Source: an uncultured Arenicella sp. (GTDB lineage Bacteria > Pseudomonadota > Gammaproteobacteria > Arenicellales > Arenicellaceae). From it: 39,390 nucleotides of DNA. Location: the NCBI GenBank assembly GCA_937989675.1, contig CALKRK010000176.1:1-39390 (forward strand). The letters are read 5' to 3'. Below, one piece after another: positions 26,997 through 34,609 of this stretch. The stretch's first letter is position 1, and every line of letters starts with the position of its first letter. A model generated the notes under the pieces. It was not told the DNA's origin. It ran no database searches and saw nothing but the letters and a program-made list of their open reading frames with translations. The translations under genes were made by a program, and so were the position numbers.

Positions 26997-27358
26997 GCAA
27001 CTCGCTGCTCTAGGTACTCGATAATGTCGTTAGACTCGTACATCCATTGAACTTGGTCACCGTTTTGAATGCGCAGGCACGGCACCTTGACCCGTCCGCC
27101 GCCGTCTTCAAGGGCCGTTCGATGTGCTGGATCTCGATTAATGTCGCGGATTTCTACGTCCACATTTAAGCGATGCAAAGCACGACGTGTTTTAACGCAA
27201 AAAGGGCAGGCGTATAACTGATACAGAGAATGACCAGCGACAGCATTTTGCGCAAGTTCTTGATCCGCCGTCGATCGTTGCACGCGTTTTGGTTTGGTCA
27301 ACCAATTGCCGAAAACGATGATAAGACCAAGCGCATTTCGTAGAATTTTTAACAACAT
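26993..27358 (-). CDS. Glutaredoxin-like protein with N-terminal hydrophobic segment
   Basis: A 121-residue protein whose residues about 44-119 form a glutaredoxin/GST-N thioredoxin fold: active site CPFC (C51, C54), the cis-proline region VKVPCLRI and the C-terminal YESNDIIEYLEQ helix. The first 20 residues (MLLKILRNALGLIIVFGNWL) look like a membrane anchor, followed by a basic segment, so the domain is likely tethered to the inner membrane with the redox domain in the cytoplasm (inference). It converges with the IMPACT-like gene. Confidence 0.85.
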   Translation of the reverse strand: MLLKILRNALGLIIVFGNWLTKPKRVQRSTADQELAQNAVAGHSLYQLYACPFCVKTRRALHRLNVDVEIRDINRDPAHRTALEDGGGRVKVPCLRIQNGDQVQWMYESNDIIEYLEQRVA

Positions 27359-27436
27359 ATTGAAGTGTTCACTGAGAATTTTGGCGCACTCTAACCATTA
27401 AGCTCGTTGATGTAAAGCTGTGCGAGTTGGTTTGCT

Positions 27437-29611
27437 CTACCAGCCACCGCCACCGCCACCCCCGGACCCGCCACCGGATGATCCTCCTCCTGAGAAGCCA
27501 CCCCCGGACGAACTACTGCCTCCCCATGAGCTACTGCCGCTAGAGGAACCGGATGAGCTTGAGCGATAACGTGCCGCGCGAGCTTTTGCGTTTGCGCGTT
27601 GAATTTTTTTACGTGAGGTATTGATCCTACGATTCAAATTTTCGCTAAGCGTGTCGGTATAGCTTGAGAAATCACTCTCCGTTGAGCCAAATACCGCCGC
27701 TAGGCCAGCACGCACCGAGGCATTAAGTACGTTACTGAATTTTTCGCCCCAAACATCTTCGATATCGAGCGCTACTGCATAGGGTAGATACTCTTGATAC
27801 ACCTCCGGTGTTTTTTCCAGTGGATGAACCGCGCGTAGTTCGTCTTTTTCTGCCATAACGAGGTATTGAAAAAAACCGTCCATTTGCGGAACCCAGGAGG
27901 CGCCGCGGTCGGTTCGGCGAGCTATCAACTGATTAGCGAATCGGCAGATGAAAAAATACGCTATTGTGAAAGTGAGAAAGACGCCCCAGTCCAAAGTACC
28001 TTGGCTTAACGTGAAATAGAACGTCCAAAACCACAGTACGGTCTGTATAAACCCTAGTCCGAAACGTTTACCGGAATTTTCCTCTTGATAATTTTCCGGA
28101 TCGTGGCGCTGATTCATGAATTTCATATGTGCTTCTTGAGCTCGAAAGAGCTGTTCAGCATGAGTCGATTTATCGGGGTCAATAAGTTTGCGTTTTTTAA
28201 ACAGGGTTCTAAATAGAGCGCCCTCGTCGTTAGCCAATTTCTCGTTCGGGTAATCGGCTTGTTTGTGTAACTTATAAGAATACTTGCCTGATTTTTCTAT
28301 TCTGATTAGCCCTTTGCTAGCGAGTGAAATCAATGCTGAGGCAAACACACGGTCATCGTATTCACCCTCTTTGTTAACGAATCGCATCACGGCGGGTGAC
28401 TCGCCATTTGGGGCTTCGTATTGTGGAATGATCTCCTTTAATAGAGGGTCGCGGCCGTGTTTAGACCAAGTACGCCAATATATTATTATCAAACCAAGCC
28501 ACGCTGTCATGAGCACAAACAAGCCTTTATTCATTAGCACGGCATTGATCATTCGAGAGGGCGCGCTGGGTTGGTTTACGGTTCCTTTCGGCCAGTTAAG
28601 GTCGACGGTCAGCCCTTGCCTAGGTTGCAGGGTTTGAGTTGCCGAAACGGTTACGCTGTTGTTGGTAAGTTCATCAACACGGTATGCCTTCTCGCTTTGC
28701 CCGAAGAACCCAGTAAACGCCTGTAAACCTACTTGTTTGGTGTCTACTTCTTCCGGGAATTCGATAGTTGTTGATGCCTTTCGTATATTAAATGGCCAAC
28801 CGTTACCCGTAACATTCCAGCTGATTTTGTCAAAACCGTTTTCCCTCCAACTCTGCTGGCCGTATCGGTATTTAATGGTGTACTCATACTCACCAGGGTC
28901 GAGGAATATGTTGCGCTTACCCACATATATTACTTTTGCGCTGTGTTCGTCCTCAACAAACCAGCTGGTGTTTTTACCATTTTTAAGTACAGATTGAATT
29001 TGCAGATCTTGTCGGTCGATTAAGGAAAATAGGTGCCCGTGCCATAATCGGCTTAGGTAGTGACTGACAATGTTCTGTTCGCGATAGCCTTCAATGTAGT
29101 CAATATAAATGCCGCGTTTCAGTGCGTAAGTGCTGACTTCCTGCTCAAAATTATGCCGGTTGAACTCGTCGTCAGTATCGACGCGCTGATAAGTAACCGA
29201 AAGCATTACTCTCGGCCGTTCCAGAGAGGCAAGAAAGAAATCGTGAAATTTTAGGTATTCGCCATAAGCTCGTTTATCTATCTGCCAATCGAATGATAAT
29301 TTTCCATCAATTAAAACTTCCTTAATCGTAAATTGGTTGCTGTTTTGATTGGACGTTTCTCGACTACTAAATAAGGTAGAAAGTGAATGCTTGCGTTCAT
29401 ATTGTGCTGGAAGTTTGCGCACTAATCCGCGTTTTATTTGCTTTCCTTCAGCTCTGACTTTGATTGTTTCCTGAACGATCAAGTCGCCTTGCTTACTAAC
29501 TTGTACCAAGCTATCAAAATTCAGAATTTCTTCAGCAGCGTCGCTATTGATAGAAGTAAGAAAGAGCAGCGTTACTAAGAGCGCTGCTTTTATCCATAGT
29601 AATCGAATCAT
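27437..29611 (-). CDS. DUF2207-family membrane protein with Gly/Ser-rich tail
   Basis: A 724-residue DUF2207 (YciQ-like) protein: signal peptide (1-25), an extracytoplasmic domain (26-345), membrane helices at about 362-380 and 515-558, and a cytoplasmic/terminal part ending in a Ser/Gly-rich tail (about 684-723) with a final Trp. The usual DUF2207 segment FLDPGEYEYTIKYRYG followed by ISWNVTGNGWPFNI is at 236-277. The stretch between residues 120 and 205 has no counterpart in the short DUF2207 pattern I know. Function is unknown; the family often pairs with LemA. The start overlaps the lemA stop (ATGA), which suggests translational coupling. Confidence 0.88.
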   Translation of the reverse strand: MIRLLWIKAALLVTLLFLTSINSDAAEEILNFDSLVQVSKQGDLIVQETIKVRAEGKQIKRGLVRKLPAQYERKHSLSTLFSSRETSNQNSNQFTIKEVLIDGKLSFDWQIDKRAYGEYLKFHDFFLASLERPRVMLSVTYQRVDTDDEFNRHNFEQEVSTYALKRGIYIDYIEGYREQNIVSHYLSRLWHGHLFSLIDRQDLQIQSVLKNGKNTSWFVEDEHSAKVIYVGKRNIFLDPGEYEYTIKYRYGQQSWRENGFDKISWNVTGNGWPFNIRKASTTIEFPEEVDTKQVGLQAFTGFFGQSEKAYRVDELTNNSVTVSATQTLQPRQGLTVDLNWPKGTVNQPSAPSRMINAVLMNKGLFVLMTAWLGLIIIYWRTWSKHGRDPLLKEIIPQYEAPNGESPAVMRFVNKEGEYDDRVFASALISLASKGLIRIEKSGKYSYKLHKQADYPNEKLANDEGALFRTLFKKRKLIDPDKSTHAEQLFRAQEAHMKFMNQRHDPENYQEENSGKRFGLGFIQTVLWFWTFYFTLSQGTLDWGVFLTFTIAYFFICRFANQLIARRTDRGASWVPQMDGFFQYLVMAEKDELRAVHPLEKTPEVYQEYLPYAVALDIEDVWGEKFSNVLNASVRAGLAAVFGSTESDFSSYTDTLSENLNRRINTSRKKIQRANAKARAARYRSSSSGSSSGSSSWGGSSSSGGGFSGGGSSGGGSGGGGGGGW

Positions 29612-30159
29612 TGGAGGTCCACGTCTATGGGTAAACCAAAATCCGGTCTTGTTAGTGAGAAAAATGATTTCTCTTTGAATTGGAATAGTTTAGCAATCAA
29701 ACTATTTGGAAATTGTTGTAGCACTGTGTTGTAAGTTCTTACTGTGCCGTTGTAATAGCGCCGTGCGTGTTGTATTTGATCTTCGGTTTCGACCAGTTCA
29801 TCGCTTAGTTCTGAGAAACTTTGATTTGCTTTTAGCTCAGGGTAGTTTTCTGCTAGCGCGAATAAGGTGCTAAATTCCTGATTTAGTTGCTGCTCTAATT
29901 CGGTGACCCCAGTCACAGAATTGGTTTCTTTATAGCTTCTTGCGAGCGTAACCAGTGAGAGGGCACGTGTTTCAAATTCGCTATAACCTTTCACCGTGCG
30001 TACTAGGTTTGGAATAAGCTCATGTCGGCGAACCAGTTGTACATCGACATCAGCCCACGCCGCAAGGCATCGGTTACGAGTGACGATAAATTTATTATAG
30101 AAATACACGGTTACAGCTAATATAACCGTAACGCCGATAAGCAACGATGACACTGTCAA
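29608..30159 (-). CDS. lemA: LemA family membrane protein
   Basis: A 183-residue LemA protein: an N-terminal membrane helix (about 5-22) and a long helical domain with family motifs NKFIVTRNRCLAAWADVDVQLVRRHELIPNLVRTVKGY, QHARRYYNGTVRTYN and FPNSLIAKLF. The exact function is not known. The start is unusual: TTG 30157-30159 overlaps the phhB stop as TTGA; GTG 30153 is an alternative two codons in. No ribosome binding site is seen, so coupling to phhB translation is likely. It is followed by the DUF2207 gene with a second 4-base overlap. Confidence 0.93.
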   Translation of the reverse strand: MTVSSLLIGVTVILAVTVYFYNKFIVTRNRCLAAWADVDVQLVRRHELIPNLVRTVKGYSEFETRALSLVTLARSYKETNSVTGVTELEQQLNQEFSTLFALAENYPELKANQSFSELSDELVETEDQIQHARRYYNGTVRTYNTVLQQFPNSLIAKLFQFKEKSFFSLTRPDFGLPIDVDLQ

Positions 30160-30500
30160 TCTACGTGATGATCAATATTTGCGGCGCAGATAAAGTCGTT
30201 TATGGTGACGCCGTGCACAGTGTGGGTCCGAAAACATACCTTGCAGCGGTTGTAGTTCACCTCCATGTCCGGGTGATGGTCTTGCTCTTCGGCGACCTTT
30301 GCGACTGTATTTACGAACGCGATTGTGTCTGCGTAGCTTTCAAAGTGATAAGTGCGGCTTAGTTCATTTTCCGTTGCACAAAACTGCCATTCTGGGGTAA
30401 ATCGCCGATATTGTTCGACTTCGCTGAGGTTCAATGATGACTCGTCTTGAGAATAGTGACGACAACGTTGTTCGAGTAGTTTATTGACGGGTTCGTTCAT
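30156..30500 (-). CDS. phhB: Pterin-4a-carbinolamine dehydratase PhhB
   Basis: Recycles 4a-hydroxytetrahydropterin formed by aromatic amino-acid hydroxylases; also called DCoH/PCD. The active-site signature is EEQDHHPDMEVNYNRCKVCFRTH with H75-H76-P77-D78. The 114-residue length is normal. It heads a minus-strand run with lemA and the DUF2207 gene, each overlapping by 4 bases, and is divergent from orn with only 69 bases between. A phenylalanine hydroxylase gene is not in the window, so the link to pterin recycling here is by family only. Confidence 0.93.
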   Translation of the reverse strand: MNEPVNKLLEQRCRHYSQDESSLNLSEVEQYRRFTPEWQFCATENELSRTYHFESYADTIAFVNTVAKVAEEQDHHPDMEVNYNRCKVCFRTHTVHGVTINDFICAANIDHHVD

Positions 30501-30569
30501 AGTATTCTTGCGTGCTTAATTGATATTGAAACTATAACACTATTTTCGTGATAGTAAGGAGTATGGCCA

Positions 30570-31124
30570 GTGCCACAAAACCCTAACGCCTTGGTCTGGA
30601 TGGACCTTGAAATGACCGGCTTAGAACCCGAAAAAGATCGCATTATCGAAATGGCGACGATTATCACCGATGGGGATCTTCGCACCATCGCCGAAGGCCC
30701 CGTAATTGTCATTCATCAGTCGCAGGAGCTTTTGGATGGTATGGATGAGTGGAATACTCGTACTCACAATAAAACTGGACTAGTCACTAAGGTTAAAACG
30801 TCTCGTGTTACTGAGCGCCAAGCTGAAATCGAAACATTGGATTTTATTCAGCGACATACGATTAAGAATCGCGCGCCACTGTGCGGTAATAGTATTTGTC
30901 AGGATCGACGTTTTTTATACAAGTACATGCCCGAACTAAGTGAATGGCTGCACTATCGCAATGTTGATGTGAGTTCGTTCAAGGAGGTTGCGCGCCATTG
31001 GTCGCCGAGCATTTTGAGTGGTTTTGACAAGCGTGCGTCACATCAAGCCCTTGATGATATTAAGGAATCGATCGAAGAGCTTCGTTATTATCGAAACAAC
31101 TTGATTAAGTTGGATATGAACTAG
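30570..31124 (+). CDS. orn: Oligoribonuclease Orn
   Basis: DEDDh 3'-5' exonuclease that finishes RNA decay by cleaving diribonucleotides, including pGpG from c-di-GMP turnover. Catalytic residues are D12 and E14 in WMDLEMTG, Asp in NSICQDRRFLYKYMPEL, and His/Asp in HQALDDIKES. The start is GTG 30570 with TAAGGA 9 bases upstream. An ATG at 30563 is out of frame and gives only 7 codons; the next in-frame Met (residue 11) would remove the first strand of the active site. Length 184 is normal. Confidence 0.96.
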   Translation: MPQNPNALVWMDLEMTGLEPEKDRIIEMATIITDGDLRTIAEGPVIVIHQSQELLDGMDEWNTRTHNKTGLVTKVKTSRVTERQAEIETLDFIQRHTIKNRAPLCGNSICQDRRFLYKYMPELSEWLHYRNVDVSSFKEVARHWSPSILSGFDKRASHQALDDIKESIEELRYYRNNLIKLDMN

Positions 31125-31137
31125 CTATGAGTTATTA

Positions 31138-31174
31138 GCACTTGAAAAGTGCACGATAGTGCTCCTATTCGTGC
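31138..31174 (+). other. Two mutually exclusive hairpins after orn
   Basis: GCACTT and AAGTGC (31138-31152, GAA loop) form one perfect 6-bp hairpin. Overlapping it, GCACGATAG (31151-31159) can pair with CTATTCGTGC (31165-31174) with one bulged base, followed by TATTTATTT. The shared GC (31151-31152) allows only one at a time. They could end orn transcription or protect its 3' end; the second has the more T-rich trailer. Confidence 0.45.
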
Positions 31175-31237
31175 TATTTATTTCTACTCTATAGATCAGG
31201 AAGCGTTTTTTGCTTCAACAGTAATAGTATCTCCGTG

Positions 31238-31271
31238 AATTGAGCACATGCGGTAATGCATGTGTTCAATT
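31238..31271 (+). promoter_or_regulatory. 14-bp hairpin in the leader of the pilin-head-like gene
   Basis: AATTGAGCACATGC (31238-31251) pairs with GCATGTGTTCAATT (31258-31271), with one G-U pair and a loop GGTAAT. It ends 32 bases before the start codon of the following gene, whose ribosome binding site GGAG (31295-31298) is not sequestered. No direct T-run follows, so it is more likely an mRNA leader structure or an operator than a terminator. Confidence 0.6.
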
Positions 31272-31303
31272 GCCATTAATGTTTTTCACTTAACGGAGTA
31301 ACT

Positions 31304-32146
31304 ATGAAAATTGCACAATTAAGACAAATTAAATTTCGTAACAACGGCCGCCGCAAAACAAAAGTTTCGGTGATGTTAATAGGATTACTGTTTGCGGTAT
31401 TTCAATCGCAGAGTGCTTTGACACAAACCAACGACGAGTTTCTCGCTGCGCTCAATTCTGTCAGGCCTTTGCAGCTTGCTTATAACGAGTACTATCAGCA
31501 GTATGGTACCCAGCCAGATAAGATTGATGATTTAGGTTATTCGGAAAGTGATTTTCAGAATGAACTAGTAGATCACGCGGGGATTTCAAGTCAAACTGGC
31601 GCTATTTTGATCGGTTTAGAGGACCGCTTTGGTGACAAACAATGGGCGGCGCTGATACCAGAAATCAACAACAGTTCAATCAGTTGGGTATGCCAAACAA
31701 CGCTTGCAAACTCTGTTATTAACGTTGGCGGCTGTGTTGCTGGTTTGGCCTACAAACGGGTTGATATTGTGCTGAATGCAGAGCCATTTCAGGGCACCTT
31801 ATTAGCGTTGAATGCTCTGAAATTAAACTATGCTGAATCATATCTGAGCAGTGGCCAGGTGCCTACTGATATGCGAGAGCTTGGCGTTGATCAATCTCTA
31901 TTGGATTTAGCGAACGCCAGCCATGTGATGGTAGACCCTCATTCCAAAGCCATGGTTGTTGGGCTTGATGATGAGATTTTTGGCGCCAATCAATGGGTTG
32001 CAGTATCACCAGTGATGAGTCGCAGAGGCCACTTGTTTTGGATATGCCGAACTACACTACCATTTGAGTTGGTGGCCGTTCGAGGTTGCTCTACTGGACT
32101 AGAAGTAGAAGACATGCTTTTTACGATATTGGCTAGACGGCGTTAA
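31304..32146 (+). CDS. Exported protein with two tandem type IV pilin-head-like domains
   Basis: I know no named family for the whole protein. The 280 residues start with a basic segment and a hydrophobic stretch (20-38, cleavage likely after SQSALT or nearby). Two similar domains follow (about 50-147 and 169-265). Each has a leading helix, a short VLIGL/VVGL-type strand before DRFG or DEIFG, QW-A-P, and then W-x-C-x-T-T with a second Cys 14 residues on (C130/C144 and C248/C262). This resembles the C-terminal disulfide loop of type IVa pilins. The N-terminal pilin helix with a GFTLIE-type prepilin site is absent. GGAG lies 5 bases before the ATG. Confidence 0.8.
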   Translation: MKIAQLRQIKFRNNGRRKTKVSVMLIGLLFAVFQSQSALTQTNDEFLAALNSVRPLQLAYNEYYQQYGTQPDKIDDLGYSESDFQNELVDHAGISSQTGAILIGLEDRFGDKQWAALIPEINNSSISWVCQTTLANSVINVGGCVAGLAYKRVDIVLNAEPFQGTLLALNALKLNYAESYLSSGQVPTDMRELGVDQSLLDLANASHVMVDPHSKAMVVGLDDEIFGANQWVAVSPVMSRRGHLFWICRTTLPFELVAVRGCSTGLEVEDMLFTILARRR

Positions 32147-32164
32147 CTAGCAATTTGTATTTCA

Positions 32165-32199
32165 GAGCCGAGTTTTCGATAGGCAGGAAAGCTCGGCTC
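32165..32199. terminator. Long hairpin between convergent genes
   Basis: GAGCCGAGTTTTC (32165-32177) pairs with GAAAGCTCGGCTC (32187-32199), a 13-bp stem with one G-U pair and a 9-base loop. It lies between the 3' ends of the pilin-head-like gene (plus) and rimO (minus). There is no good T-run on either side, so it is a terminator by position and stem strength rather than by full pattern. Confidence 0.55.
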
Positions 32200-32226
32200 A
32201 GTTAAGTACGGTGTTGCTAAAATAAT

Positions 32227-33558
32227 TTAACTCTGAGTATTAGCCCATAAATCGTGTTCATCACTTGCATGTACTTTCACAGAAACGATATCGCCAACCC
32301 TGTGGTGTGATTCTTCATTTAGATACACTAGGCCGTCGATTTCAGGTGCGTCGGCTTGGCTGCGTGCCACGGCACCTTTATCGTCTACTTCATCAATGAT
32401 TACATCGATAGTTTTGCCAACTTTACGGGCTAATTTTTCTGTGCTGATAGCGGCTTGACGCTCCATAAACTCGGCGAGCCGCTGTTCTTTTACTTCGTCA
32501 GGAACGTGGCCATCAAGCTCGTTGGCGCGCGCACCTTCAACAGGCGAGTAGGTGAACGCGCCGACCCGATCAAGCTGAGCTTCGTCAATAAAGTCGAGTA
32601 GTTGTTTGAAATCATCATCGGTCTCACCTGGGAAGCCTACAATGAACGTACTGCGAATCGTAATATCTGGGCAAGTTTCACGCCAAGCTTTGACTCGGCT
32701 TAGCGTATTGTCGATCGAGCCAGGGCGTTTCATAGCTTTGAGCACCTTGGGCGATCCGTGCTGAAATGGTATGTCCAAATAAGGCAAAATCTTGCCCTCC
32801 GCCATTAGCGGGACAATGTCGTCTACATGTGGGTAGGGGTAAACATAGTGCAAACGTACCCAAGGTGCTTGCTCGCCACCGACTTCTGATAGAGCATGGC
32901 AAAGGTCTAACATCTTGGTTTTGACCGGCTTGCCGCCATGAAACGTAGTTCTATATTTTGTATCAACCCCGTACGCTGAGGTGTCTTGTGAGATAACCAA
33001 CAGTTCTCTAACACCAGATTTGACCAGCCCCTCGGCTTCGGCCACAACTTCATTCGCAGGCCGGCTTACTAAGTCGCCACGCATCGACGGAATAATGCAA
33101 AAACTGCAGCGATGATTGCAGCCTTCGGAAATTTTTAGGTAGGCGTAATGACGTGGTGTCAGTTTGATGCCTTGTGGTGGCACCAAATCAAGGTGAGGGT
33201 TATAGCTCTTCTCGTATGGTAAATGGGTTTTGACCGCGCCGACGACTTGTTCATAGGCATGCGGCCCAGACACGTCGAGAACACTGGGGTGCACATCGGT
33301 AATATCCGATTCAGTCGCGCCCATGCAGCCTGTAACAATGACCTTGCCGTTTTCGTTCAGTGCCTCACCAATGGTATCGAGTGATTCCTTTTTGGCAGCA
33401 TCGATGAACCCACAGGTGTTGACCACCACCATATCGGCGTCTTGATAGGTCGGCACAATATCGTAGCCGTTAACCCGCAGTTCCGTCAGAATAAGCTCTG
33501 AATCGACCAGGGCTTTAGGGCAGCCGAGACTGATAAAACCAATTTTTGGGGCTGTCAT
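32227..33558 (-). CDS. rimO: Ribosomal protein S12 methylthiotransferase RimO
   Basis: Radical-SAM enzyme that adds a methylthio group to the beta-carbon of the conserved Asp of ribosomal protein S12 (Asp89 in E. coli). The auxiliary-cluster cysteines C13, C49 and C78 and the radical-SAM triad C147-X3-C151-X2-C154 (CNHRCSFC) are present, with [12 protein letters not shown] at the N-terminus and a C-terminal TRAM domain ([18 protein letters not shown]). Length 443 matches the family. GAGGTACTT precedes the ATG. It is divergent from the glycerate kinase gene. Confidence 0.96.
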   Translation of the reverse strand: MTAPKIGFISLGCPKALVDSELILTELRVNGYDIVPTYQDADMVVVNTCGFIDAAKKESLDTIGEALNENGKVIVTGCMGATESDITDVHPSVLDVSGPHAYEQVVGAVKTHLPYEKSYNPHLDLVPPQGIKLTPRHYAYLKISEGCNHRCSFCIIPSMRGDLVSRPANEVVAEAEGLVKSGVRELLVISQDTSAYGVDTKYRTTFHGGKPVKTKMLDLCHALSEVGGEQAPWVRLHYVYPYPHVDDIVPLMAEGKILPYLDIPFQHGSPKVLKAMKRPGSIDNTLSRVKAWRETCPDITIRSTFIVGFPGETDDDFKQLLDFIDEAQLDRVGAFTYSPVEGARANELDGHVPDEVKEQRLAEFMERQAAISTEKLARKVGKTIDVIIDEVDDKGAVARSQADAPEIDGLVYLNEESHHRVGDIVSVKVHASDEHDLWANTQS

Positions 33559-33584
33559 AAGTACCTCACTCTATTTCGGAGCGG

Positions 33585-33590
33585 ATTATA
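33585..33590 (-). promoter_or_regulatory. Candidate -10 box for rimO
   Basis: On the minus strand 33585-33590 reads TATAAT, 26 bases upstream of the rimO start codon. No good -35 is found 16-18 bases further up. A 10-bp palindrome GCATGCATGC (33598-33607) sits just upstream of the -10, in the region between rimO and the glucosylglycerate cluster. Confidence 0.4.
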
Positions 33591-33709
33591 GCCCAAAGCA
33601 TGCATGCGTGTTGCGACTCGTGCCACGATAAGGGTGACGAATTTTCTATCAAACGCGCGAGCACTCAAGTAAAGTAATAGTGCTTCGTTAAAGAATTTAG
33701 CCTCAATCC

Positions 33710-34609
33710 ATGTTATCCGAATCGACAAAGTCTCTAATTCTACAATCCATTGAAAGTCACTCGCTGCCAGAGAATTATTTAGAAGCCGTAGAGCATTACC
33801 TGGTGCCCTTGGCTAACAATCTTGCAGAACAATGTGGTGATGGCACCACTCTAATTGGCGTTCAAGGTTCGCAGGGCAGCGGCAAGAGCACCTGTTCGGC
33901 GTTTCTTAAACTGATTTTTGAACACGAGTTTGGCTTGCCCAGCGTGGTAATGTCGATTGATGACTTTTATCTTACCAAGGCTGAGCGATCACAGCTGGCT
34001 AAAACACATCACCCTCTATTTGCGACTCGTGGTGTGCCGGGCACACACGATGTGGCATTGTTGAAAACGGTTTTCGAGAGCGCTAAGCAAGGTTCTGGCT
34101 TCTCGGTTCCTGCGTTTGATAAGTCGATCGATGACCGGGCAGAACCAGATGAGTGGCAAGCAGTGACTACGCAGCCTTCAGTGCTTATTTTAGAAGGTTG
34201 GTGTGTTGGGGTCGGGCCTCAAGCTGAGGAGCAGTTAAATGTTCACCGTAATGAACTTGAACGCCTTGAAGACTCAGACCGTCGATGGAGGCGTGCAGTA
34301 AACCAATCGTTGAGCAATGAGTACGCGGATGTATTCGCTCATTTGGATTTACTAGTCGCATTGCAGGCACCCAGTTTCGATTGTGTTTACGGTTGGCGTT
34401 TGTTGCAAGAAGAGAAAATGATTGAGCGCTTAAGTGAGCAGGGTAAGGATGTATCTGGAGCGCAAACGCCGGTGCAAATTGAGCGATTTATCTCTCACTA
34501 TCAACGTTTAACAGAACATGCATTGAATACCATGCCAGCCAACGCAGATTGGCTTTTGTATCTAAATACGGATCATTCTTTCAAGGTCTTGACGGAAGGG
34601 CAGTCGTGA
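33710..34609 (+). CDS. D-glycerate 3-kinase-type P-loop kinase
   Basis: A 299-residue P-loop kinase of the plant/yeast GLYK (TDA10) type, expected to phosphorylate D-glycerate to 3-phosphoglycerate. Walker A is GSQGSGKST (53-61); VVMSIDDFYLTKAER, the RGVPGTHD substrate motif and ILEGWCVG are characteristic of the family. It is the first gene of the glucosylglycerate cluster and overlaps the next gene by 4 bases (GTGA). The cluster context (glucosylglycerate phosphorylase releases glycerate) supports the substrate. The product position, 3- rather than 2-phosphoglycerate, is from family knowledge, not seen directly. No ribosome binding site precedes the ATG. Confidence 0.88.
   Translation: MLSESTKSLILQSIESHSLPENYLEAVEHYLVPLANNLAEQCGDGTTLIGVQGSQGSGKSTCSAFLKLIFEHEFGLPSVVMSIDDFYLTKAERSQLAKTHHPLFATRGVPGTHDVALLKTVFESAKQGSGFSVPAFDKSIDDRAEPDEWQAVTTQPSVLILEGWCVGVGPQAEEQLNVHRNELERLEDSDRRWRRAVNQSLSNEYADVFAHLDLLVALQAPSFDCVYGWRLLQEEKMIERLSEQGKDVSGAQTPVQIERFISHYQRLTEHALNTMPANADWLLYLNTDHSFKVLTEGQS

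Noticed and set aside
30563-30586. ATG at 30563 as a start for orn or a short leader peptide
   Set aside because: It is out of frame with orn, stops after 7 codons and sits only 2 bases after the ribosome binding site.
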